Positions 8,598 through 16,601 of a stretch of DNA of 64,000 nucleotides are shown here, piece after piece. The position numbers and the translations under genes are program-made. Origin of the DNA: RGIG4576 sp964536025. GTDB lineage: Bacteria > Bacteroidota > Bacteroidia > Bacteroidales > Muribaculaceae. A model generated the notes under the pieces. That model did no database searches and was not told the origin of the DNA. It worked only from the letters and a program-made list of their open reading frames with translations. Where the stretch lies: the NCBI GenBank assembly GCA_964536025.1, contig CAZHXA010000001.1:62001-126000 (forward strand). The letters run 5' to 3'. How positions within the stretch are numbered: the first letter of the stretch is position 1; each line of letters opens with the position of its first letter.

Positions 8598-9377
8598 CTA
8601 CCCAAGTATTACATCAAGAATCATCATTAGGGTGAAACCTAATGCAAAACCTATAGTACTGATATTCGAATGCTCTCCCTCAGAGGCTTCGGGTATCAGT
8701 TCTTCTATTACTACATATATCATAGCTCCGGCTGCAAATGCAAGCAGATAAGGCAACACCGATGTTATAAATGACGCCAAGAAAATGACCAAAATAGCCC
8801 CTATTGGCTCCACTAATCCGGTAAGCGTTCCTATACCAAAAGACTTCAATTTACTCCTATTTGAAGCATATAATGGCATTGAAACAATCGCCCCTTCAGG
8901 AATATTTTGCAATGCAATTCCAAGCGATAAAACCAAAGCCGAAGTTAATGATACATCTCCACCAACAGCCAATGCACCTGCATAAACAACGCCAACAGCC
9001 ATCCCCTCAGGAAGATTATGAAGAGCAACGGCAAAAGTAAGCATTGCTGTACGCGATAGCTTGGCTTTAATTCCTTCTGGAGATGAATTGCCTATATGTA
9101 AGTGAGGAATAACCATATCAAGCAACAACAGAAAGCCCATCCCAAGCAAGAAACCGATTGCTGCCGGAAGTACAGAAATTTCGCATCCGACTTCGGTCAT
9201 ATTCATACTCGGAATAAGCAATGACCACACCGATGCTGCAATCATCACGCCCGAAGCAAATCCCAGTAATGCTTTTTGCAAAAGCACCGAAATTTTATCT
9301 TTTATAAAGAATACAAAAGCCGCTCCTATGGTTGTACCCACTACGGGTAATGACAAACCTATAATCAATTCACTCAT
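8598..9377 (-). CDS. ZIP family divalent metal transporter
   Basis: A 259-residue inner-membrane protein with eight predicted helices, the normal size for bacterial ZIP/ZupT proteins. The metal-site motifs are visible in two helices: HNLPEGMAVG (about residue 120) and QNIPEGAIVS (about residue 157). The first has the His-Asn-x-x-Glu pattern of the substrate site. The family imports Zn, Fe or Mn; the metal here is not determined. It sits downstream of the frd terminator with its own promoter. There is no ferric-uptake-type box that I can identify. Confidence 0.88.
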   Translation of the reverse strand: MSELIIGLSLPVVGTTIGAAFVFFIKDKISVLLQKALLGFASGVMIAASVWSLLIPSMNMTEVGCEISVLPAAIGFLLGMGFLLLLDMVIPHLHIGNSSPEGIKAKLSRTAMLTFAVALHNLPEGMAVGVVYAGALAVGGDVSLTSALVLSLGIALQNIPEGAIVSMPLYASNRSKLKSFGIGTLTGLVEPIGAILVIFLASFITSVLPYLLAFAAGAMIYVVIEELIPEASEGEHSNISTIGFALGFTLMMILDVILG

Positions 9378-9405
9378 GTTAGATCATTTTATATAATACA
9401 CTCAA

Positions 9406-9437
9406 CAAAAATAATAATATGGTTATTAATAAACAAA
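9406..9437 (-). promoter_or_regulatory. Promoter of the ZIP gene, overlapping the frd terminator U-tract
   Basis: On the minus strand the -7 box TATTTTTG (9406-9413) is preceded by TTTG at 9434-9437 with a 20-nt spacer. That TTTG is the end of the T-run of the frd terminator (9434-9469). The predicted start is near 9399, giving a leader of about 22 nt. Confidence 0.55.
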
Positions 9438-9469
9438 AAAATGCCCGATAGGGAAACTATCGGGCATTT
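9434..9469 (-). terminator. Terminator of the fumarate reductase operon
   Basis: AAATGCCCGATAG (9439-9451) pairs with CTATCGGGCATTT (9457-9469) around a 5-nt loop. On the minus strand it is followed by TTTTTTG. It lies 25 bp after the frdB stop codon. Confidence 0.85.
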
Positions 9470-9494
9470 AATATATTTTGACTATTGTATTTTA

Positions 9495-10238
9495 TCAGTC
9501 AGAAACCTTTGCACAAAGGAACTCACGGTTCAAACGTGCAATATTACTCAATTTGATAAGTTTAGGACATACTGCAGCACAAGCACCTGTATTAGTACAA
9601 TTACCAAAACCAAGTTCATCCATTTTAGCTACCATCGCTTTAACACGAGCCTTTGCTTCAACTTGTCCTTGAGGAAGAAGTGCAAATTGACTTACTTTTG
9701 CTGAAACGAACAACATAGCCGAACCGTTCTTACAAGCAGCAACACAAGCACCGCAACCAATACAAGAAGCTGAATCCATTGCTTCATCAGCAGCTACCTT
9801 TGAAATAGGAGTAGCGTTAGCATCTTGAGCTCCACCACAATTGAAAGATACATAACCACCGGCTTGTTGAATCTTATCAAATGCATTACGATCAACAATC
9901 AAATCCTTGATTACAGGGAATGCAGCCGAACGCCAAGGTTCTACTGTAATAGTTTCGCCTTCTTTGAAACGACGCATGTAAAGTTGACATGTAGTAGCTC
10001 CATCGCCGGGTCCATGAGGACGACCATTGATATACAAAGAACACATACCACAAATACCTTCACGACAATCATGATCAAATGCAATAGGTTCTTCGCCCTT
10101 TTCAACTAAAGATTCGTTTAAGATATCCAAAGTTTCAAGGAAAGAAGTATCAGGTGTTGACTCTACTTCATAAGCCACCATTTCTCCCTTAGCTTTAGGA
10201 CCGGCTTGACGCCAAACGTTCAATATATATTTTGCCAT
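9495..10238 (-). CDS. frdB: Fumarate reductase / succinate dehydrogenase iron-sulfur subunit
   Basis: A 247-residue electron-transfer subunit linking the flavoprotein to the membrane cytochrome. The [2Fe-2S] ligands are C58, C63, C66 and C84. The ferredoxin-like cluster ligands are C159, C162, C165 and C169, with C214, C220 and C224 completing the [4Fe-4S] and [3Fe-4S] sets. It is the third gene of the frdC-frdA-frdB operon, 25 bp after frdA. In anaerobic Bacteroidales this complex mainly reduces fumarate to succinate, but sequence alone does not fix direction. Confidence 0.94.
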   Translation of the reverse strand: MAKYILNVWRQAGPKAKGEMVAYEVESTPDTSFLETLDILNESLVEKGEEPIAFDHDCREGICGMCSLYINGRPHGPGDGATTCQLYMRRFKEGETITVEPWRSAAFPVIKDLIVDRNAFDKIQQAGGYVSFNCGGAQDANATPISKVAADEAMDSASCIGCGACVAACKNGSAMLFVSAKVSQFALLPQGQVEAKARVKAMVAKMDELGFGNCTNTGACAAVCPKLIKLSNIARLNREFLCAKVSD

Positions 10239-10263
10239 TTTTAATCCTTTCTTTCTTTAAACA

Positions 10264-12249
10264 TTATGACTTATAGTTACGAGTTTGAACCTTGATAGCT
10301 TCATATTCAAGAGGTTCTTTAATAAGCGTTGGAGCGACCTTATCGTCACCTGCATAGTTCCAGCATGCAACATAGAAATAGTTTTCATCATCACGCTTAG
10401 CTTCTCCTTCTTCTGTTTGATATTCTTCACGGAAGTGTCCACCGCAACTTTCGTTACGATTAAGAGCATCATAAGCCACAAGTTCTCCCATTGTAATGAA
10501 ATCTCTCAAGCGGAATGCTTTATCAAGCTCAACATTCATACCTTCCAAAGAACCAGGAACAAACAAATTAGTTTCAAATTCTTGACGAAGAGCTTTCAAT
10601 TTAACCAAAGCTTCTTCAAGAGATGCTTTAGTACGAGCCATACCTACATAATCCCACATGATGTTACCAAGTTCCTTGTGGATAGAGTCAACAGAACGTT
10701 TTCCCTTGATTTCAAGCAAATGTTTGTGTGCTTCAACACACTTCTTTTCAGCTTCAACAAATTCAGGAGCATCGGTTGAGAAACGTGGAACAGTGATTTG
10801 ATCACTCAAATAGTTTTGAATAGTGTAAGGAAGTACGAAATATCCGTCAGCAAGACCTTGCATAAGAGCAGATGCACCAAGACGGTTAGCACCGTGATCG
10901 GAGAAGTTACATTCACCTATTGCAAACAAGCCCTTAACTGAAGTTTGTAATTCATAATCTACCCAAACACCACCCATTGTATAGTGAATAGCAGGATAAA
11001 TCATCATAGGTTCTTTGTATGGAGATACGTCAGTAATTTCTTCATACATATCAAACAAGTTACCATAACGTTGTGCAACTACATCGGCACCCAAACGATT
11101 AATAGCATCGCTGAAATCCAAGAATACTGCTTTTCCTGAATTATTTACACCAAGACCCTTGTCGCAACGTTCTTTTGCGGCACGAGAAGCAACGTCACGA
11201 GGAACCAAGTTACCAAATGCAGGATAACGACGTTCCAAATAATAGTCGCGATCTTCTTCAGGAACTTGTGAACCTGTAGCTTCACCTTTTTGAAGTTTTT
11301 CAGCCCATTTACGACCTGATTCTGTATCTTTAGGAACCCATATACGACCATCATTACGAAGTGATTCACTCATAAGTGTCAACTTAGACTGGTTGCCACC
11401 ACCCTTCACCGGAATACAAGTAGGGTGAATTTGCACATAAGCAGGGTTAGCGAAATAAGCACCCTTACGATAACATGCAACTGCAGCACTACAGTTACAA
11501 GCCATAGCATTTGTTGACAAGAAATAAGCATTACCATAACCACCGGTAGCTATAACAACTGCATGAGCTGCAAAACGTTCAAATTTACCGGTTACAAGGT
11601 TCTTGGCAATAATACCACGAGCACGACCATCAACAAGTACAACATCATGCATTTCATAACGGTTGTAGCTTTTAACTTTACCAAGTTGGATTTGGCGGTT
11701 AAGTGATGAATATGCACCCAATAGAAGTTGTTGACCGGTTTGACCCTTAGCATAGAAAGTACGACTTACTTGAGCACCACCGAAAGAACGGTTGTCAAGA
11801 AGACCACCATATTCACGAGCAAAAGGAACACCTTGTGCCACACATTGGTCGATAATATCATTTGACACTTCTGCAAGACGGTATACATTAGCTTCACGAG
11901 CACGATAGTCACCACCCTTCACTGTGTCATAAAACAAACGATAGATTGAGTCACCGTCGTTTTTATAGTTCTTAGCAGCATTAATACCACCTTGAGCTGC
12001 AATAGAGTGAGCACGACGAGGTGAATCTTGAATACAGAAATTCAATACATTGAAGCCCATTTCTGCCAAAGTTGAAGCGGCAGAAGCTCCGGCAAGACCG
12101 GTACCTACAACTATAATATCAAGACGACGCTTATTAGCAGGGTTTACAAGTTTTTGATGAGCTTTATAATTAGTCCACTTCTCAGCAACAGGACCTTCAG
12201 GAATTTTAGAATCGATAACAGGCTGAGCAGCTTTTTTTGTTTCTTCCAT
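10264..12249 (-). CDS. frdA: Fumarate reductase / succinate dehydrogenase flavoprotein subunit
   Basis: A 661-residue catalytic subunit that interconverts fumarate and succinate. The FAD-binding Rossmann motif GTGLAGASAA is at about residues 48-57. The segment RRAHSIAAQGG carries the His that covalently binds FAD. The length matches the long Bacteroidetes b558-class flavoprotein. I use ATG 12249: the frame can be extended to 12261 only with a TTG codon. It follows frdC by 30 bp and precedes frdB by 25 bp, so the three are one operon. The alternative name sdhA is equally used. Confidence 0.94.
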   Translation of the reverse strand: MEETKKAAQPVIDSKIPEGPVAEKWTNYKAHQKLVNPANKRRLDIIVVGTGLAGASAASTLAEMGFNVLNFCIQDSPRRAHSIAAQGGINAAKNYKNDGDSIYRLFYDTVKGGDYRAREANVYRLAEVSNDIIDQCVAQGVPFAREYGGLLDNRSFGGAQVSRTFYAKGQTGQQLLLGAYSSLNRQIQLGKVKSYNRYEMHDVVLVDGRARGIIAKNLVTGKFERFAAHAVVIATGGYGNAYFLSTNAMACNCSAAVACYRKGAYFANPAYVQIHPTCIPVKGGGNQSKLTLMSESLRNDGRIWVPKDTESGRKWAEKLQKGEATGSQVPEEDRDYYLERRYPAFGNLVPRDVASRAAKERCDKGLGVNNSGKAVFLDFSDAINRLGADVVAQRYGNLFDMYEEITDVSPYKEPMMIYPAIHYTMGGVWVDYELQTSVKGLFAIGECNFSDHGANRLGASALMQGLADGYFVLPYTIQNYLSDQITVPRFSTDAPEFVEAEKKCVEAHKHLLEIKGKRSVDSIHKELGNIMWDYVGMARTKASLEEALVKLKALRQEFETNLFVPGSLEGMNVELDKAFRLRDFITMGELVAYDALNRNESCGGHFREEYQTEEGEAKRDDENYFYVACWNYAGDDKVAPTLIKEPLEYEAIKVQTRNYKS

Positions 12250-12279
12250 AATTACTTTCAAACTTTAAAGATTAGACAA

Positions 12280-12963
12280 TTAGCAACAGCCACAAGCCTT
12301 AACGGTGAATACGATTGCTTCAATTGCGAACAAACCGCAAACGATAGTAGCCCACCACCAAGAAATTGTTTTCCAGCGAGGAAGCCACACATTGTTGCTT
12401 GTACCTACTGATTGGAATGCACTCCAAATACCGTGAGTCAAATGAAACCATAGTGCAGCAAAGCCAATAAGATAAATAGGCAAAGTCCACACTTGACCAA
12501 ATGCTGCATAAATAGCTTCTTGTCCGCTCAATACCTCAGCTGTATAATCGCCAAGATAACGTTCTTGAATTTCAGGAAGCTGCATTTCTGCCCAAAATTG
12601 CACAAGGTGCATTACCATAAAGCACAATACAAACACACCAAGAACAAGCATGTTTTGAGATGCCCATTCAACACTTTTCGGACGATTACTCACTTTGTAC
12701 TCGTCGTTTCCGCGAGCCTTACGGTTTTGAATTGTCAACCACAAAGCGTAAATAATGTGAAGTACTACACCGGCAGCAATTACTGCAGTTCCGGCCAAAG
12801 CATACCAATTCGCACCCAAGAAATGACAAATAGCTTCATATCCATCCATGGAAATTAGAGCTACAGCATTCATAAGCACGTGGAATGTAATGAATAGGAT
12901 TAGAAAAAGTCCTGTCAAAGACATAACTACTTTTCTACCTACAGATGATTTGGTTAACCACAT
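12280..12963 (-). CDS. frdC: Fumarate reductase / succinate dehydrogenase cytochrome b558 subunit
   Basis: A 227-residue membrane anchor of the b558 family with five predicted helices that binds two hemes b and exchanges electrons with menaquinone. Candidate heme-ligand His residues occur in helices near residues 23 (FITFHVLMNA), 68 (VVLHIIYALW), 119 (VMHLVQFW) and 174 (WFHLTHGIW). It is the first gene of the operon, starting at the ATG complementary to 12961-12963, with a clear promoter at 13013-13044. The family label is certain; physiological direction is inferred. Confidence 0.92.
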   Translation of the reverse strand: MWLTKSSVGRKVVMSLTGLFLILFITFHVLMNAVALISMDGYEAICHFLGANWYALAGTAVIAAGVVLHIIYALWLTIQNRKARGNDEYKVSNRPKSVEWASQNMLVLGVFVLCFMVMHLVQFWAEMQLPEIQERYLGDYTAEVLSGQEAIYAAFGQVWTLPIYLIGFAALWFHLTHGIWSAFQSVGTSNNVWLPRWKTISWWWATIVCGLFAIEAIVFTVKACGCC

Positions 12964-13012
12964 AGTAGTTCTAGATTTAATTATTAATTTGATTAAGATT
13001 CATTTTATTTTA

Positions 13013-13044
13013 CAAAAATAACTTTTATTCACGTCTTATGCAAC
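13013..13044 (-). promoter_or_regulatory. Promoter of the fumarate reductase operon
   Basis: Minus-strand -7 box TATTTTTG (13013-13020) with a GTTG -33 element (13041-13044), spacing 20 nt. The predicted start near 13006 gives a leader of about 43 nt. Confidence 0.5.
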
Positions 13045-13071
13045 TATTAACCTATTTTTTTCTCCTTTAGC

Positions 13072-13203
13072 TTTCTGTTTTTATGCCGTAGACATTACAC
13101 GGTCTATTAACCGCACGTGAGAAAAACCGGCAGGTATTTCGACACGTGCGGATACTCACCGACATTCCCTATCTGCAGTTTTTGTAAGAAACCACTTCAG
13201 AAA
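13072..13203 (-). ncRNA. Candidate structured RNA with 6S-like architecture
   Basis: Read on the minus strand, this ssb-frdC intergenic segment folds into one long rod. The outer stem is TTTCTG/CAGAAA (13198-13203 with 13072-13077), then ATGTCG/CGGCAT (13160-13165 with 13083-13088). A large asymmetric bubble follows, with 8 nt on the 5' side and 22 nt on the 3' side; the 3' side can itself form a small hairpin (TAGAC/GTCTA). The terminal stem is CCGCACGTG/CACGTGCGG (13143-13151 with 13111-13119), continued by GAAA/TTTC and ACC/GGT. A central bubble with a 3'-side hairpin between two long stems is the layout of 6S RNA, known in this order as Bacteroidales-1 RNA. No convincing promoter or terminator was found, so the ends and even the strand are uncertain. 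Confidence 0.4.
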
Positions 13204-13256
13204 TAATACCGTTTATTTCAAATATTTTTATACAGACAAGAATATTTTTTTATTTT

Positions 13257-13598
13257 TCAGTCTTTTTTACTTCCCAAAAAGTCGAAGTTATCTACATAGA
13301 TTTCGGTTACATAGCGTTTTATTTGGTTACGGTCTTCCCACACACGAGTGCGCAGTTTCCCTTCGATATAGAGCTGACTTCCTTTACGAATGTATTTTTC
13401 GGCAATTTGAGCATGCCTTCCCCACATCACAATGTTGTGCCACTCTGTTTTATCGGGAACTTGTGTACCCGATGCTGTTGCATAGCCTCTTTCGGTTGTA
13501 GCAAGCGAAAAAGTTGCTATGGCTTGATCGGGTCCTGTATATTTTATATCGGGGTCTTTGCCCACATTTCCTATCAATATGACTTTATTTACCGACAT
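13257..13598 (-). CDS. ssb: Single-stranded DNA-binding protein, short form without acidic tip
   Basis: A 113-residue OB-fold protein (MSVNKVILIGNVGKDP start; WHNIVMWGRHAQIAEKYIRKGSQLYIEGKL core) that coats single-stranded DNA as a tetramer. It ends soon after the fold with FDFLGSKKD. The usual Gly/Pro-rich linker and acidic DDxPF-type C-terminal tip that recruits replication partners are missing. It may be a second, specialised SSB. It lies 34 bp downstream of proC, at the end of the arginine cluster. Confidence 0.88.
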   Translation of the reverse strand: MSVNKVILIGNVGKDPDIKYTGPDQAIATFSLATTERGYATASGTQVPDKTEWHNIVMWGRHAQIAEKYIRKGSQLYIEGKLRTRVWEDRNQIKRYVTEIYVDNFDFLGSKKD

Positions 13599-13632
13599 AT
13601 ATACGCAGTTTTTTTTATTAATTATAAAAGCC

Positions 13633-14424
13633 TTACTTTACACTATATTTAAGCCCTTCTATCACCGAATGCGTAAAACCACATGCTTCCATCGCATTCA
13701 AGCCTTTTATGGTAACTCCACCCGGAGTGGTAACTTTATCTATTTCAACTTCGGGATGGTTATCATCGGCTTCAAGTAATGCCACAGCACCCTTCAAAGT
13801 TTGCATGACAATATGCTTTGCATCCTCAGGATACAAGCCAAGTTCCACACCTCCTTCCATTGCAGCTCTTACATAACGTAATGCGTATGCAATACCACAC
13901 GATGCTAGAGCCATTCCTGCACCCATCAAACGCTCTTCCACCATCATAACCGCACCAAGCTCTCCAAAAACAGATTTCACCATTTCAATTTGCTCAGTAG
14001 TGGCATTTTCAGCACATAAAAAAGTCATACTTTCATGCACTCTTGCCGCAGTGTTAGGCATAGCACACATCACAACAGGTTTTTCACAATAATCCTTCGC
14101 CAATTCGACCAAATGCTCTGTAGTCATGCCTGCCACAACCGAAACAATTATCTGACGGCAGAAATCCACTTTAGGCATCAACGGTTTCAACACCGAGTCA
14201 AGCAACCACGGTTTAACTACTGCAATTATTATATCGGTACCAGATACAGCCACCTCATTGTCGGTGGAAACATTTATATCTTTATCAAACTGTTTAAGAG
14301 CATCAAGCTCCCGCTGAGACGGACAGCACACAGTAATATCGCATGCTTTTACTCTATTACCCGCAGCCAAGCCACGAACAATAGCACCACCCATATTTCC
14401 GGCACCTATTATCCCGACTTTCAT
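13633..14424 (-). CDS. proC: Pyrroline-5-carboxylate reductase
   Basis: A 263-residue cytoplasmic enzyme performing the last step of proline synthesis, NAD(P)H-dependent reduction of pyrroline-5-carboxylate. The N-terminal Rossmann motif GIIGAGNMGGAI (residues 3-14) and the C-terminal signature region around KVTTPGGVTIKGL (about 232-244) are clear. The start codon overlaps the argD stop by one base (TAATG), so the two are translationally coupled. This links proline synthesis to the arginine cluster. Confidence 0.93.
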   Translation of the reverse strand: MKVGIIGAGNMGGAIVRGLAAGNRVKACDITVCCPSQRELDALKQFDKDINVSTDNEVAVSGTDIIIAVVKPWLLDSVLKPLMPKVDFCRQIIVSVVAGMTTEHLVELAKDYCEKPVVMCAMPNTAARVHESMTFLCAENATTEQIEMVKSVFGELGAVMMVEERLMGAGMALASCGIAYALRYVRAAMEGGVELGLYPEDAKHIVMQTLKGAVALLEADDNHPEVEIDKVTTPGGVTIKGLNAMEACGFTHSVIEGLKYSVK

Positions 14425-15545
14425 TATAATACGGCTTTGAATCTCTTAATAAATTCATCGACATCGCTCTTTGTCAACACCAATGGAGGCAACAGTCTTA
14501 AAACATTTGTACCCGATGCTCCGGTAAACACTTTTTGTTCAAAAAGTAATTTACGACGCAATTCCTTTACAGGCTCTTCAAATTCCAATCCAATCATAAG
14601 TCCACGACCACGCACTTCCTTGATTTGAGGAAATTGTTTTAACTGTTCTATTAAATAATCGCCTACTTCGCGAGCATTCTCAACAAGATTTTCCGATTCA
14701 AAAATATCAAGCACTGCAATTCCTGCGGCACAAGCCAAATGATTTCCGCCAAAAGTTGTACCAAGCATGCCATAGACCGGTTTTATAGCAGGATTTATCA
14801 ACAATCCACCCAGAGGAAAACCATTTCCTATGCCTTTTGCCATAGTAATAATATCTGGACGTATTTCTGCATATTGATGTGCAAAGAATTTTCCTGAACG
14901 TCCATAACCACTTTGTATTTCATCAAGAATCAACAATGTACCGGTTTCTGTACAAACTCTACGTAAATCCTTTAAGAAATCATCATTAGGAATCTGTACT
15001 CCACCTACGCCTTGAATACCTTCAATGATTACTGCACACACATCACCTGCAACTAATTCTTTGCGAACTGTATCTATATCATTTAGTGGTACAAACGTAA
15101 CATGACCACTCTCATTGACCGGAGCAACGATTTTAGGATTATCAGTAGCTTCTACAGCCAAAGACGTGCGTCCATGAAAGGCTTTTTTAAACGACAACAC
15201 ACGCGTGCGACCTGTGTGAAAAGAAGCAAGTTTCAATGCGTTTTCATTTGCTTCGGCTCCTGAATTTACCAAGAACAATTGATAATCATCATAACCTGAA
15301 ATTTTTCCAAGTTTATCAGCCATCCGTTGTTGCAAAGAGTTCACTACCGAGTTGGAATAAAAAACAAGATTCTCAGCTTGAGTCTTCAAAGCCTCAACAT
15401 AATGAGGGTGAGAATGACCTACCGATATTACTGCATGACCTCCATAAAGGTCAAGATATTCATTTCCTTCAGCGTCGTAAGTATGTACCCCACGACCTTT
15501 AACTATTTCTATATCAAAAAGTGGATATACATCAAAAAGTTTCAT
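14424..15545 (-). CDS. argD: Acylornithine aminotransferase
   Basis: A 373-residue class III PLP aminotransferase of arginine synthesis that transfers an amino group between glutamate and N-acylglutamate semialdehyde. The PLP Lys is K237 in TMAKGIGNGFP, and D208 in LILDEIQSG binds the cofactor ring nitrogen. Bacteroides-type pathways are reported to use N-succinyl rather than N-acetyl intermediates, so the natural substrate may be N-succinylornithine; this is knowledge of the group, not visible here. It is 81 bp from argC with a terminator-like hairpin between, and overlaps proC by one base. Confidence 0.9.
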   Translation of the reverse strand: MKLFDVYPLFDIEIVKGRGVHTYDAEGNEYLDLYGGHAVISVGHSHPHYVEALKTQAENLVFYSNSVVNSLQQRMADKLGKISGYDDYQLFLVNSGAEANENALKLASFHTGRTRVLSFKKAFHGRTSLAVEATDNPKIVAPVNESGHVTFVPLNDIDTVRKELVAGDVCAVIIEGIQGVGGVQIPNDDFLKDLRRVCTETGTLLILDEIQSGYGRSGKFFAHQYAEIRPDIITMAKGIGNGFPLGGLLINPAIKPVYGMLGTTFGGNHLACAAGIAVLDIFESENLVENAREVGDYLIEQLKQFPQIKEVRGRGLMIGLEFEEPVKELRRKLLFEQKVFTGASGTNVLRLLPPLVLTKSDVDEFIKRFKAVL

Positions 15546-15570
15546 TTCTTTTGTCTAATATAATTATATA

Positions 15571-15596
15571 AATAAAGACGGAGCAAGCCCCGTCTT
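15571..15596 (-). terminator. Terminator-like hairpin between argC and argD
   Basis: AAGACGG (15575-15581) pairs with CCGTCTT (15590-15596). On the minus strand the stem is followed by TTTATTTATAT. It is a modest 7-bp stem, consistent with partial termination inside the arginine cluster. Confidence 0.45.
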
Positions 15597-15626
15597 CTTA
15601 TTTCTATTTTGAGGCTGTCAACCTTA

Positions 15627-16601
15627 TTAGAAAGCTGAGGGTTTTAGTTTTAAGCCGGTACACTCATGTAAACCAAACAAAAGATTCATGTTATGTACTG
15701 CTTGTCCTGAAGCACCTTTTAACAAATTATCAATCACACTCACTACAAGTAGCTTTCCGTCTTCTTTTATAAGGTGAATCAAGCACTTGTTAGTATTGAC
15801 AACATCTTTCAAATCGGGCATTTTATCTACCACAAAAGTGAAATTATGATCGGCATAATATTCTTCATACAATTCACGCACCACATTCAATTCCACAGGA
15901 CAATCAAGATAAGCAGTGGTAAAAATACCTCTCGAAAAACATCCTCTTACAGGTATAAAATCTATATTGGATTTAAAACTGTTTTGCAATTTAAGCATAG
16001 ATTGGCGAATTTCAGCCAAGTGCTGATGCTTAAACGGCTTATAGATGCTTACATTATCGTTACGCCATGAATAATGCGATGTTGCACCCGGTTTTACACC
16101 GGCTCCGGTACTTCCGGTTATTGCATTTACGTGAATATCGCTATTCAATAACAGATTTTTAGCCAAAGGTAATAATGCAAGTTGAATACATGTGGCAAAG
16201 CATCCGGGATTTGCTATATGTATAGCACCTTCTTTAACTATTCTACGACGATTTAACTCAGGCAATCCATAATAAAAATCATGAGTTCCATCATCGATTC
16301 TATAATCTTGCGAAAGGTCTATAATTCGTAAATCGGCTGGTAATATGTTATTTTCCATAAACTTGCGAGTTTCTCCGTGAGGAGTACAAAAGAACAACAC
16401 GTTTATGTCTTCAAAAGGAGTTTCGGAGGTAAAACGCAAGTCCAAGTCGCCCACAAGTCCTTGATGAACATCAGTCACCAAGTTTCCTGCATTACTATTA
16501 CTATTAACCCATTTAAGTTCCACATCGGGATGAATAAGCAACAATCTTATTAACTCACCCGCTGTGTATCCTGCTCCACCTATTATTCCGGCTTTTATCA
16601 T
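15627..16601 (-). CDS. argC: N-acyl-gamma-glutamyl-phosphate reductase
   Basis: A 324-residue NADPH-dependent enzyme that reduces N-acylglutamyl phosphate to the semialdehyde. The NADP loop GIIGGAGYTAGEL lies at residues 5-17, and the catalytic Cys is C134 in NPGCFATC. It starts one base inside the argG stop codon (TAATG overlap), indicating coupled translation. The length fits the short type of ArgC. Confidence 0.93.
   Translation of the reverse strand: MIKAGIIGGAGYTAGELIRLLLIHPDVELKWVNSNSNAGNLVTDVHQGLVGDLDLRFTSETPFEDINVLFFCTPHGETRKFMENNILPADLRIIDLSQDYRIDDGTHDFYYGLPELNRRRIVKEGAIHIANPGCFATCIQLALLPLAKNLLLNSDIHVNAITGSTGAGVKPGATSHYSWRNDNVSIYKPFKHQHLAEIRQSMLKLQNSFKSNIDFIPVRGCFSRGIFTTAYLDCPVELNVVRELYEEYYADHNFTFVVDKMPDLKDVVNTNKCLIHLIKEDGKLLVVSVIDNLLKGASGQAVHNMNLLFGLHECTGLKLKPSAF

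Noticed and set aside
9441..9704. Open frames on the plus strand inside the frdB terminator and gene
   Set aside because: They begin within the terminator stem and run antisense to conserved frdB cysteine motifs, so they are not genes.
12249..12261. TTG start four codons upstream of the frdA ATG
   Set aside because: The ATG at 12249 is the normal start seen in Bacteroidales homologues; the upstream TTG adds four residues with no supporting context.
13111..13151. CACGTG-centred palindrome as a parS site for ParB
   Set aside because: The two CACGTG arms flank a 23-nt loop rather than forming a continuous TGTTTCACGTGAAACA-like 16-mer; the fold fits an RNA stem better.
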